64,000 bases of DNA, from positions 1-64,000 of the forward strand of contig JADNRY010000205.1 in NCBI GenBank assembly GCA_015501585.1, written 5' to 3'. This DNA is from Rhodocollybia butyracea. Its lineage: Eukaryota > Basidiomycota > Agaricomycetes > Agaricales > Omphalotaceae. Both the position numbers and the translations under genes were made by a program. Below are positions 23,063 through 33,215 of this stretch, piece after piece. The stretch's first letter is position 1; every line of letters starts with the position of its first letter. Below the pieces are notes generated by a model. The model saw nothing but the letters and a program-made list of their open reading frames with translations. It did not search any database and was not told the DNA's origin.

Positions 23063-24562
23063 ATGACGGACAACTCTGCACCACCCAGGCTTCTCAAATG
23101 TTTCCAACCTCACGATTCTTCTTTCGACCGGTCGACTCGCACTAAACGGACGCATATATCCCCGGAAGTAAACAACGCGTTGAAAAAACTTCCGCTGAAG
23201 ACGATCCTAAAAAAGAACGTGGAAATCGGCGCTCGTAATGACAGCCGCAGGGAAAAGTATCTGGAGAGAGAGATGGCACGCGCTAGACATGCGCAGGCAG
23301 TGACAGAAACCATTCCAGGTGCCGCGCCTCCGAGACGGCCAGTAGAGGCGGACATGGAAATCTCGGATGTGGAATCTACCATATCTCTCGAGGATGAAGT
23401 CTTCGATGGTCTCAGGAAGGACCCCACAATCTTTACAGAACTCATGCCTATCTTGGGCTCCCATGCTATTGTGGAGATGAGGAAGGCTAATGAAGAAGAC
23501 GAGAAAGAGAGGTTAAGCATCGGTAGTACCTCTGGTGGAGCTACTGACCGCCAAAGCCAAGTTTCTGTTTTTGCAGGGCCAGAACCTCCTGTCCAACTTG
23601 TCACACGTAGTGCAGCTCAGCCCATATGCATCATCTTCCCAGATGCGTTCTTTGAAACGGCATGCCACAGTTATGTTTTTCCCCTCGCCTTCTTTTACCC
23701 ACCAACCGCCGAGAAAATCATCAGCAAAATCCATCTCTACAAACAGTACAGAGTTCCAGGCATGACAACGAAAACATATGTTATTGACATCGACGATATT
23801 GTGAAGAAGTTGAAGGACGAGAAGGATATTGGACCTCTAAAGGATGAGGACCTCCTTTATAACCAGTGGTTCGAGGCCACTAACCAGTATTTCGCTTTCG
23901 AGCTCCAGCGATATGGCAATGATCCCGAAAGCCCTCGTCCGAAGTTTTTCAAGTATCACTTTGGTTTTTTCAGGAACCAACGTGATTCCGAGAAGTATTT
24001 CAACCTTTGGCTTCCAAAAGAAATCAAGATGCGAGCTAGCCACTATGCTCATAATGAGAGCTTTCCTGCATCTTATTATGACAACCAGTGGTCCCTGGTC
24101 GAATCAGAGGCTTCAGCTTACCGGATTCTCGCTGAGTCGAAACAGCCTTCCTCCTCTTACTCTCACTCTGGTGGGAAGAATTCATACAACTCTGTGTTGT
24201 ATTCAGCTTCGGCTTCAACCTCCACTCTTGCTCCTAACATGGATGCCAAGTCCTTTCCAGATCGCACTCGGCTCGTCCTTCCGGAACCGAGGTGCATCGG
24301 ATGTGGTAGGAAGGGACACGTTTTGCAGGAGAAAGACTCAGGTGTACATGGTGCTTTCCCCTTCTGTGATTGGGACCGCGGTACAGGCATTATCCGAGCG
24401 AAGAATGGAGTTAACAGAGGTAAACAAATCTGCGTTGGATTCAACGCGATCGTCACTTGCAAGTTCGGTGATGGATGTGCCTTTGCCCACATCTGCTCGT
24501 TATGCGGAGGCTCCCACTCCGCTCGCGAGCGTCACTCCTCTTGTTCCTGCAGAACCGACTAA
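23063..24562 (+). CDS. gag-like ORF1 of Ngaro-like element
   Basis: An uninterrupted 499-codon frame begins 15 bases after A1. The N-terminal third is charged and probably disordered, with a basic segment (LKKLPLKTILKKNVE, about residues 39-53). The middle carries a mixed alpha/beta region (YRVPGMTTKTYVIDIDDIVK, about residues 232-251). The C-terminus has cysteine/histidine clusters: CIGCGRKGH near residue 412, then CKFGDGCAFAHICSLCGGSH near residue 469, a CCCH-like finger and a knuckle that would bind nucleic acid. Position and zinc fingers are typical of the first ORF in basidiomycete Ngaro-like elements. It packages element RNA in the usual model. ORF2 begins in another frame overlapping its last codons. 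Confidence 0.8.
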   Translation: MTDNSAPPRLLKCFQPHDSSFDRSTRTKRTHISPEVNNALKKLPLKTILKKNVEIGARNDSRREKYLEREMARARHAQAVTETIPGAAPPRRPVEADMEISDVESTISLEDEVFDGLRKDPTIFTELMPILGSHAIVEMRKANEEDEKERLSIGSTSGGATDRQSQVSVFAGPEPPVQLVTRSAAQPICIIFPDAFFETACHSYVFPLAFFYPPTAEKIISKIHLYKQYRVPGMTTKTYVIDIDDIVKKLKDEKDIGPLKDEDLLYNQWFEATNQYFAFELQRYGNDPESPRPKFFKYHFGFFRNQRDSEKYFNLWLPKEIKMRASHYAHNESFPASYYDNQWSLVESEASAYRILAESKQPSSSYSHSGGKNSYNSVLYSASASTSTLAPNMDAKSFPDRTRLVLPEPRCIGCGRKGHVLQEKDSGVHGAFPFCDWDRGTGIIRAKNGVNRGKQICVGFNAIVTCKFGDGCAFAHICSLCGGSHSARERHSSCSCRTD

Positions 24563-26674
24563 TCCTTTTGAAGACAATTTTTCGCTGGACCCTCTTAATT
24601 TTCATGACTTCGAAGATGTTATCCTACCCAGACAGCCAGCTTCCGACGCTTCTCCGTTAGAGAGAGAAATTTTTTATCGCATCACTACTCCTTATGACGC
24701 CACTGCCTTTGAAGCCGACTTACAGCAGTATAATCTTTCGGATCGTTTTCCCCTGCTCGTTCGCTATCTCTCTCAAGGTTTTCCGCTAGGCTATATGCCA
24801 CATATTGAACATACAACAGTCATTCCAAATCACGCTTTGGTCAAAAAACATTCAGGCATAATCATGGATTTTCTTGCAGAAGAGGAGAAAGCACTACGCG
24901 TATCGGGTCCTTTCTCACAGGTCACTCTGGAACATATTCTCGGCGGTCCCTTTATTTCAGTACCGCTTATAGTGGCAGAAGCGGACCAGGGACCGGGCAA
25001 ACCAGCAAAATATTGTATATGCAGTAACACATCCAAAGGGGTTTCAACCAGGATGGTATCTGGGTGAATAGCATCAATTCAAATGTCGAGAAGGAGAAGT
25101 TCCCGACAACTTTTGACACTGCATCTAAAGTCGCTCATTGGGTGAGTTTTTTCCCTTGTAAAACTTTTAACTTGTTTCTTCATTCGGAATACCATTCCGA
25201 TGTTTCGCTAGTCATGGCATACCCACAGTTCATTCATAATCATAATTTATTCATGGATTACCGCTACCGAAGCAACGTACCATGTTAATTCATCCACTTA
25301 TTATCCATGATTATAATTTATTCCATGGATTACCGCTACTGAAGCAACGTACCATGTTCATTCATCCACTTATTACTATTCATGGATGCACCCTATTGAG
25401 CATCATATCATGATTCATTTATGTGTCTTTGCTTTATTAGACTGAAATCCTTATCCGTCGAATCCATTCATTTATTCTTATCTCCAAGGTTGCTGTTGCT
25501 CCTCCATTAACACAAGCCTGTACGATGGACATCAAAAAATTCCACCGCACCATTCCCATCGACCCACGACACAAACCCTTTCTGGTTTCGCAAGATCCAC
25601 ATGGCGAGTTCTGGCTCAACCACGTCCCTGGTTTCGGTTACTCACCTGCCAGCAGCAATGCAGGTATGGTCTCAGCGGCTGCTAGGGAGATCTGGAGGGC
25701 CAAGAGGGTATTTCCAATTGCCAAGGTAGAGGACGATTTAGCGGTATTCCAGATGCCGAATAGGAACTTCGGCTACAACTATTCACGGGAAGATGCTCTG
25801 CAACGTATCGCACACTTAGGTATCCCTTGGCATCCTCCTGAGAAGAAAGGGGACCCATTCTTCGTATTCGCTTTCACGTTCATTGGTTTATACTGGGATT
25901 TATCGACAAGGAGAGTCAGTCTTCCTGAAGATAAACGACTAAAATATATACACCGCATTTCGACTTTCTTGACCTATACCAACACGAAAAAGCTCCTTTG
26001 ACCGCGGCAGAGTCTATCCACGGCACAGTATGTTACATCACGTTCGTTTACAGAGAGGGTAGTTCCCACCTTCCAGCGATTTCAAATTTCCTCAGTGGTT
26101 TCAGGAACTGTGAAATATCTTCGGGCAAATATCTCACTAATGGGATCATCAGCAAGCTCAAGTGGTGGTTGAACATGCTGAAGACCCCCAACTACTTTCG
26201 ACAGCTTAGCCCTCGAGGTCCCCTGTCGAATTTTGGGATATTTGCAGATGCCTCCACAGACTGGGGTATCGGGATCTGGATCCGCGGTCACTGGTCAGCC
26301 TTCAAATTGAAGCCTAACTGGAAAATCGAGGGCCGCGACATCTGCTGGCTCGAAACTATTGCCATCAAAATTATTGCCTTATATCTTGAAGCGGGAGGTT
26401 TCAAAAATTTATTCCTGCTCATTCGTTCCGATAATAATGGCACCATTGGTGCCCTTGGGAAAGGACGTAGTCCCAACAGATGGTTAATACTGTAGTTCGC
26501 CGCATCTTTGCTATTTTTGCTTCACTGGCGATTGAGCCTTTGCTCGTTTATATTGAGTCGGAGAAGAATCCGGCAGACCCACTCTCGCGCGGGATATTGG
26601 GTAGGCCAGAGTTCAAGCTGGTTACGTCTATAATGCTCCCAGATGAGCTTCAAGATATTCTGGTTCATGTATAG
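24487..26674 (+). pseudogene. reverse transcriptase-RNase H of Ngaro-like element, frameshifted
   Basis: Coding starts in a frame overlapping the end of ORF1 and runs through DFEDVILPRQPASDASPL. It shifts frame near 25035 (after an AAAGGGG run), continues to KVAHW, and meets an intron (about 25141-25492). It then continues from VAVAPPLTQACTMDIKKFHR through FHRTIPIDPRHKPFLVSQDP and the catalytic stretch KVEDDLAVF. RNase H follows after another shift near 25998: GIFADASTDWGIGIW, WLETIAIKIIALYL, LIRSDNNGTIGALG, a third shift near 26480, and NPADPLSRG. Palm and RNase H acidic residues are largely present. The RT active-site box reads VEDD where retroelements usually have Y or F first. Three frame breaks make this copy unlikely to produce the full enzyme. 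Confidence 0.8.
25141..25492 (+). other. enlarged intron with tandem repeat inside the RT gene
   Basis: The donor GTGAGTTT follows KVAHW and the acceptor CTCCAAG precedes VAVAPP. Inside, a block of about 70-80 bases (CATGGATTACCGCTAC ... GCAACGTACCATGTT ... ATTCATCCACTTATTA) occurs twice in tandem, with a partial third copy. Duplication probably lengthened an ordinary short intron. Confidence 0.6.
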
Positions 26675-26680
26675 GTACGA

Positions 26681-28293
26681 ATGGGAATCCGTTTATCTAG
26701 ATATTTATTCATTTATTCTTCATTCAGTACAGCCACATCTTCTGCGCTAGGATGTCCTAGTGCGAGGAGGGATTCACCGCGCATCTCCCTTCCTCAAACG
26801 CATTCATTATATGACTCGCCTTTCGATTTCTATCCCGCTCATCCACCATCAGGACCACAGATCAATGCGGTTCCCACTCAATCTTTATATGATTCACCAG
26901 CTTCTCCTCCTGTAGTTCCTCATTGCATACCATCATCACGGCTTCCAAATCAATCTTACTCGCTCTATGACTCGTTATTATATAGTATTCCCAAGGATCC
27001 TCCTCCTAGCTCGAGTAAACCACCCAAGATACATCGACACCTCCCGAACACTCCCGACACTCCACAAAAATATCCGCTCACATCTCGCAAACCAAAGCAA
27101 GGCGACTCAATCACACCAAATCCGCTTCGTCCCAATGTTCAGGCCAAACACCGTATTCACGCCTGGACTACTCCATACGCTATAGCCAAACACTCTGAGG
27201 CCGCTACCACCCTACCACTTGAAGTGCTTGACCTTGGGGACAAGGCTATAAGTGAAGCACTTGCAGATAGCTCAAAATCATCTTATGCCGCTGGCCTTCT
27301 TCGTTTCACAATTTTGCGATAAACTGATGATACCTGAGGATCTTCGAATGCCTGCAGGCGAAGATTTAATAGCCGGTTTCATTGGATATCATTTAGGAGA
27401 GGTGGTCAATGTCAAAGGATGGTTGTCTGGCCTTCGTGCATGGCATGACCTCCATGGAGCTCCCTGGCCCTCGGAGTCGAGGAAAATCTGTTTCGCCCGA
27501 GCTGGCGCCCGCAAAGCTGGATCCCACCGCCGTCGCCCAGTTAGGAACCCTATCACACTCAAGCATATGGCAGCACTCTTTTTCGCGCTTGATTTTAACA
27601 TTCCCTTTCATTGCTCCATATGGGCCGTTGCTTGTAATGCTTTCTGGGGTTGCCGAAGACTCGGTATGTATTGATTCTACTTAATGATTTATTTAATCTT
27701 ATCTTCGTTCAGGAGAGCTCACTGTTCCCTCCCTCATGGGTTTCGAAACTCGGTACCATGTCACACGAAACACTCATATTGTATTCACGCTCAACCCTGA
27801 TAATTCGCCTCGCGCGGTTAGTTTCCACATCCCCTGGACGAAGACAACTAAAGAACTCGGTGCCTCGGTTACTGGCACAGCCCAAGTCGGAGAACTCATT
27901 GCGCTTTGCCCTTTCCGCGCAATGAAGAGACACCTTGCCGCCAACAACACGGTTCCCCAGGATTTCTCATTATTTGGCTTCTTGGATGCTAACGGCGCTC
28001 CCCAGCATATGACAAAGACAACCTTCCTCAAATTCTGTGATGCGATATGGAAAGGTGCTGGTCTTATGAATGTACATGGACATTCTTTCCGCATCGGTGG
28101 CGCGGTGGAGTTACTCATTGCTGGTGTATCTCCCGAGGTCGTTGCTGCTATTGGTGGATGGACTTCATTAGCATTCTTGATCTACTGGAGACGTTTCGAG
28201 GAAATCCTCCCAACCCACATTTTGAAGGCTTACGACTCGAACCAGATTTCTCGCCTTAAATCAACTTTAGATGATTTCAGAAAAAACCCATAA
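26681..28293 (+). CDS. tyrosine recombinase of Ngaro-like element
   Basis: A Pro/Ser-rich leader contains three copies of a (S/T)xSLYDS motif (about 26800-26980). The recombinase core follows: AISEALADSSKSSYAAGLLR (a SAM-like DNA-binding start), then a one-base frame break near 27310, RMPAGEDLIAGFIGYHLGEV and FWGCRRLG. An intron of about 50 bases follows (27664-27713, GTATGTATT...TTCAG), then GELTVPSLMG. The catalytic domain ends HGHSFRIGGAVELLIAGVSP, GGWTSLAFLIYWRRF. The expected R-(HxxR)-W/H-Y residues are visible: R in GCRRLGEL, H and R in HSFR, W in GGW and Y in IYWRR. It would integrate the circular cDNA without target duplication. The one-base break may be an unrecognised intron or a real lesion. 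Confidence 0.85.
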
Positions 28294-28516
28294 AATTTCA
28301 GATTCGGTTATTGATGCATGTATTTCAGGTATAATTATTGAAGACTTTGAGTAATTAGTAAAATTCCGTTACTACTTTTATCACAGCGCGAAAAGGGAAA
28401 TAAACCAGCATTTCATTGAATTAATTACGCCTTCGCTCTTTTTGGGTTTGTTTTCCCGCCCGTTCCATTCTTTTGGAGCTCTGGCTCTGTTTGGGACGGA
28501 ACGTCCACGGGCGGGA

Positions 28517-28619
28517 GCGCGGGGCCGAGCCCCAGCCAAACCCCTCCAGCTCTTATTGGTCATAACACTTCGCATAATTTACCTTCACTTATCACCTATG
28601 ATTTAGGCAACTAGCTTAT
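28517..28619 (+). repeat. split direct repeat B1
   Basis: About 103 bases beginning GCGCGGGGCCGAGCCCCAGC and ending AACTAGCTTAT. Repeated at 28877-28979. Confidence 0.9.
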
Positions 28620-28770
28620 TCCGAGATAAGTGCTAGAGGCGCTTATTGGAGGATAAGATAGGCAGACGTGAGAATCGGCATCTTATCACATCGTTAAGCG
28701 CCTTACGCTAAACTCAACCCGATTCTCAACGTCGCCAACATCTTCCGAAATACTCTACTTCTAAAAAGCT
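28620..28770 (+). repeat. split direct repeat A2
   Basis: Copy of A1 directly abutting B1. Followed by a 106-base spacer before B2. Confidence 0.9.
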
Positions 28771-28876
28771 CCCACCCACCCACACCTTAAAACCTTCCAT
28801 TTACTGAAAATTCTGACATTTATAACTATTTGTTTATATCAAGTATCAGTACTAGCGTCTTTCTGGATACCCACCC

Positions 28877-28979
28877 GCGCGGGGCCGAGCCCCAGCCAAA
28901 CCCCTCCAGCTCTTATTGGTCATAACACTTCGCATAATTTACCTTCACTTATCACCTATGATTTAGGCAACTAGCTTAT
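28877..28979 (+). repeat. split direct repeat B2 (element end)
   Basis: Copy of B1 that ends at the boundary with the interrupted host frame at 28980. Confidence 0.9.
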
Positions 28980-29128
28980 CCCCGTTTTTTAACAACGACA
29001 ACTCAGATGACGACATCTTCTCTAACCCAAACCTCTCCACCCCCTCCGACAACCTCCCTGCCATACCAGGCCTCGACAAGGATGCTAGGCAGGTGGTCAA
29101 GGGGTTCGAGGAATTGGGAGTATCTTGA

Positions 29129-32100
29129 GGAAGGTAGCCATTGAGGTTGGGAATGTGAGTCGGAATACGAGTCCAAGAAGTCAATAGCGTCGAGGTTAAG
29201 GTTGAATTCTTCAGGTGCAGGTGCCACTGTGGGCGCAGGCGCTCATACGCGCAGTGTGCATATGTGTATGGCTTTATCCGGCCTGTAATCGCCATTGCCG
29301 TCAAAACTGGTCCAGACATACCCCCGCTCGAGGTTCACTGCATCTATTAAATACGCCGTATTCTCCGTCCACCCCTCTCATCCTTGTACAAGTTCAATTA
29401 CCAGTGCAATCATTGACCCCATTACAGGTATATGCATAGGCATTTCACAGAGTTGGATATTCTGAAGCATGACAATTTTATTATGGATTTGGATGTTTTC
29501 CGAGTCCGAGGCGTGTTGGTCAATTACGGCCGAAAATATATTGATATCCTGCATTTGGTTGTCTAGCTGATGTGGTACGGATTCTCAGCAATTGCTACGA
29601 TTTGTGTACCTACGACGCGTCTATTTATTTGGCTCGCCTGTTGGTGTGACGTTCTTATCTGTCTAACGGGCTTGTGATCTTTGTGATCTTTGTTCCTAAC
29701 TTCCCCGTCTCTGCCGACCCCAAGTTTGCCTGAGCCGGGCTGTTGTAGTTCTTTTTTTTTGCGCGTACCAGAGACCGGAACGAGGGATTCGGGGAAAGTA
29801 GGCTGTCCGGGAAGTCACATTAAGACGAAGGAAGATGTGGAAGAGATAAGAGTCTTATATGGATATATTTTTGGGGATGCGTTTCATTTCTTCTTCCATC
29901 GTACAGAGTGAAACAAAACTCAGCCTACACATGTACAGAGAACGAAAGGAGTTCCGTTTGATAGTTCAATCGGATCTGGCTAAAGCGTATTACCACTGTC
30001 TCTGACAACGGATTACCGTACCAAGCCCTCCAACGATGTAGAAGCCTACTCTATTGGCTGGCACATTTCTGTTTGGCTGCTTCACGATTCTCGGCAGAAT
30101 CTCATTCCATGGTTCTGCCTGATGTGTGTGGCGCTCAAGAATAAGGAAAGAACAGAATCAGTGAGCCGGCGCTGTTATCGCCGTGAACGCAGCCGATAGC
30201 ACTTTCACAAATCACCTTCGGCATTCATCCAATCCCCCAGCAGAAATAACTGGTAGAGCTGCAAGTAGAGATTTACCATCCTATTCTGCTAATCAATATA
30301 ATCCCATTTCTTCATTGCGGGACTCAGGATCTTTCATCGGCACCTCATATATCCAAACATTAAGTCGGATTTTAAAACGAAAAAATGTATAACAATCAGA
30401 TATACCATTATACGTATCTCCTCCACGTTGGGTTGGGTTTTCGGTTAGGCAGAGTAGACGAACCTTCAGGTGAAAGATTGAGACTTGATTTCATGAGCTG
30501 GAGTATGCAAAGAGACGAGACGCCGAACTAACAGTCAAGACATCGGTTCCAATCAACCAAGAGCGCCCGAACAGCCAGTAGAGTTGAAGAATTGGGGCCA
30601 AAGAGGAACAAAGAAGACACAGGGTAAATATATAATAGAATGTGGGCGACCTGATGGGCGTTAGTGGATGACCGAAGTATGAAAGGATCTGATCATTTGG
30701 GTGTGGTGAATATGAATGACTTGCGTCACTGGGCTGGTTCAAGCTGAGCTCCAGTCTGCTAGACGCTAGTAAAGAAGGGTGTGGGCTGTAACCCCAAGGT
30801 CGACAGACGGAGCGACACCCAAAACGGACTTGAATAATATTGTCCCTGTGCTGAGCGGAGGAGAAGAGAGAATAATGTTAAGTAGTCTAGAGGGATGGTG
30901 GTAATCCCATGCGAAACTATCTCTGGCTCCATTCAAGTATCATCCGACTGTGAGATTCGACCGAATTGAAGAACAGACGGAAAAAACAGACTTTTCACAA
31001 CTCGGGACGACAACGGAGACATTGAGGGAAATAGGCACAACAGGACAACAAAGTAGGCCAAGAAATAATCTGGAATGGGAGCGGATGTCCGGAAAAATTG
31101 TGCAGAGCTGACAACTGGAGTACTGAGCTCTGAGCACTAAAGAGTTGGGGGTGTAAAGGAAACCAATCAAAGCCAAAGCGAATGGTGTAGATAATTAAAG
31201 TTTTTCTTCCGAAAACGGAAATGAAACATAGAGCCCGAATCGAGGGGAGAGTCTGGATCAGGGATTGTCTGAGTCAGGGGACAGCCCGAGAGGTAGTCAT
31301 AGTTCTGAATGAGATTAACGAGGATTCGGAGTCGCAACACAACGGTGTCGATGAGCGAGCAGGTACATCCGGTCATTATGCATTTTGAGGTACAGATATG
31401 CAGTGTCAGATTTAACATTGAGTTAGACTCACCTATGGGTGGGGGTGGTTAGTTGAACTAAGTCAAAACGCGTGCATGCGGACACACCAGAATAGATTCC
31501 AGCGACGGGCCCAGGTATCCGCCTATCAGCCACCCCAGCCTTTCCATTGCTACCTGCTAAAAGCCATAGAGCTGTAGAGCTGTGCCGTACAAGGAAGCGG
31601 GATGTCGTGAATGTTTGGATCTGCCGGACATGTACACGGATGCGTCTAAAAGACAATTTATTCACGTTCATGGTTGCTAGCGTGAAAGCGAATTATCAAA
31701 AAAGGTCCTCGGCGCCTGCAATAAGCGCCCAGATTTCATCGCCCAGTCATCTACTTATTTATTCTTCCAGTTCGGACTCATTTGGCGTTGAATATGATTG
31801 CAACTTGGACGTCTGTTACTCGGACCACCACGCACCCGCGATTCACCAATACTTGCTGGAAATGGCAATGCAGCCAGCTGCAGCGAATGAGCAGGTGCTT
31901 TTAAAGTAGTACGTGTTTTTGTTCTTGATGCTGCGGCGACCAACACCGCCTAATACCTATCACGACAAGATGTGGTCGAATGATATGCAGCCGCGGGAAT
32001 AGGATCATGGGATCTACCCAAGGTCTAAACTCTACGCTATATCCTTGCCGAAACTACAGTTCCGGACAGCAGACTCACCAGCAAACTTCAACGCCTCTAT

Positions 32101-32546
32101 GGTACTGGTAAACTTTCAAAATCCATCGATATCGATTCTAGTGACCTTTCCACACCCAACATCCACCCCAATCAGAACCTTAAGGCCTTATACGTTGTCC
32201 GACGGAGTCCGACGGAGAGTACGTTGTCGTTCCATTTGACATGTATTGGACAACAGAGGCGCGAATCACCTCAGAAGCAACTCAGTTTTACAAATGCCAT
32301 ATCGATACCCCCATTCATCCGTCATTCATCATTACCGGGCATTACCCGCGGCACAGGCTACGACCTGCTACGACCTTCCTCTCCCCTCCATCGCTATTGA
32401 ATATGAATTAGAATCCGAGTAAATCCCGCTTTCCATCCGTCCATCCATCCATCCATAAGCCCCTCATCGACATCTATCCCTCTCTCACTCCAATTTGCCG
32501 TTGTTTTCGTCCAACAGCTCCTCCTGTTACCCGTCTCGCCCAAACC
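29129..32546. other. gene-poor region
   Basis: About 3.4 kb with only short open frames lacking recognisable domains. No repeat family, RNA gene or inverted repeat was recognised. A CCATCCATCC tract occurs near 32440. The last 150 bases resemble the flank left of the Ngaro-like element. Confidence 0.35.
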
Positions 32547-32640
32547 ATGATGCATCACCGTCAAAGCCCCATTTTCAACAAGTTGGATGACAACGTCTTC
32601 CCGTACTCTCTGACTCAAATGTCTCCACGTAGCGATGCAG
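32547..32640 (+). pseudogene. unoccupied paralogue of the interrupted small gene
   Basis: ATG at 32547 in the context CAAACCATGATG starts MMHHRQSPIFNKLDDNVFPY, alignable to MSLVTTKAPFFNNDNSDDDI reconstructed across the retroelement. The upstream words TTTTCGTCCAACA and CTCCTCC are shared as well. Only the first exon-like part is recognisable. It serves as an empty-site reference for the insertion at 22898. Confidence 0.45.
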
Positions 32641-33215
32641 AGTATAACGAGCATTACAAGAGGCAATGAAATAAAAATTGAAATCGTTGGGAGACTATAG
32701 GTACTCTTGAGGCTCCGCGTTGATCTCAATGCGCAACCGGCTATTACCTTTATCTTTGCACGTAGGTTACTATCTGTTGCCTAGCTATTATCTATTACAG
32801 GATTTATACGATATTCATATTATCAATGACGGCACTTCCCTTCGATCTTTGAATTTAAGGCTGTGGATGATCTGCAGTCATGAAATGATACGTTTGTAGC
32901 ATGTGAATGAGGAGAAACTCGTTCTGTTTGAGCTTGAGCGAATTTGTGCGGGAGGAGACGGACCCATATGCCTACCCTTGAAGACATTCGCGAGCATATG
33001 TACTGGGTAGAAATTATTCCAGCGCGATGCCTATTCAGTAGTTGAAAGGATGTTCTAAATTTTTTTCCCTGCTCTTGTGAGGTTCCAACGGCCCAGAGAG
33101 AGGCTAGTAGGCCAAACGTTGTCAGAAAAAAGTAGAATTATATTAGAGCTAGGTTTGAGCGAGGTACCTTGAACAAAGTAGACCCTCCCCTGCTCCCATC
33201 ACTCATTCCCCCTGA

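Larger units (their letters stand above)
22898..28979 (+). mobile_element. Ngaro-like (DIRS order) tyrosine-recombinase retrotransposon
   Basis: The layout is A1 (22898-23048), coding region, B1 (28517-28619), A2 (28620-28770), a 106-base spacer, B2 (28877-28979). A1 and A2 look identical over 151 bases, as do B1 and B2 over 103. These are the split direct repeats that define Ngaro/PAT-type elements. The gene order gag, RT-RNase H, tyrosine recombinase also fits, as does the lack of any target-site duplication. Identical terminal repeats suggest recent insertion, yet the polyprotein has several frameshifts; it may have been copied in trans or the sequence may contain errors at short homopolymers. 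B1 and A2 abut directly, as expected for the circular-junction copy. Confidence 0.9.
22876..29128 (+). pseudogene. small gene interrupted by the Ngaro-like element
   Basis: An ATG at 22876 in good context (GTCACCATGTC) starts MSLVTTK. After 22 bases the retroelement begins. Across the element the frame resumes exactly at 28980, giving MSLVTTKAPFFNNDNSDDDI followed by FSNPNLSTPSDNLPAIPGLD and a stop at 29126-29128. About 58 residues would be encoded, acidic and Ser/Asn-rich, without a recognised domain; an exon beyond the stop is possible. A related sequence at 32547 (MMHHRQSPIFNKLDDNVF) carries no insertion, supporting both the reading frame and the insertion point. Function unknown. Confidence 0.55.

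Noticed and set aside
23110..23604. Long minus-strand frame opposite the Ngaro gag
   Set aside because: Shadow of the well-supported plus-strand ORF1.
28963..29319. Minus-strand 118-codon frame next to the Ngaro element
   Set aside because: It crosses the element boundary and mirrors the interrupted plus-strand frame; treated as antisense shadow.
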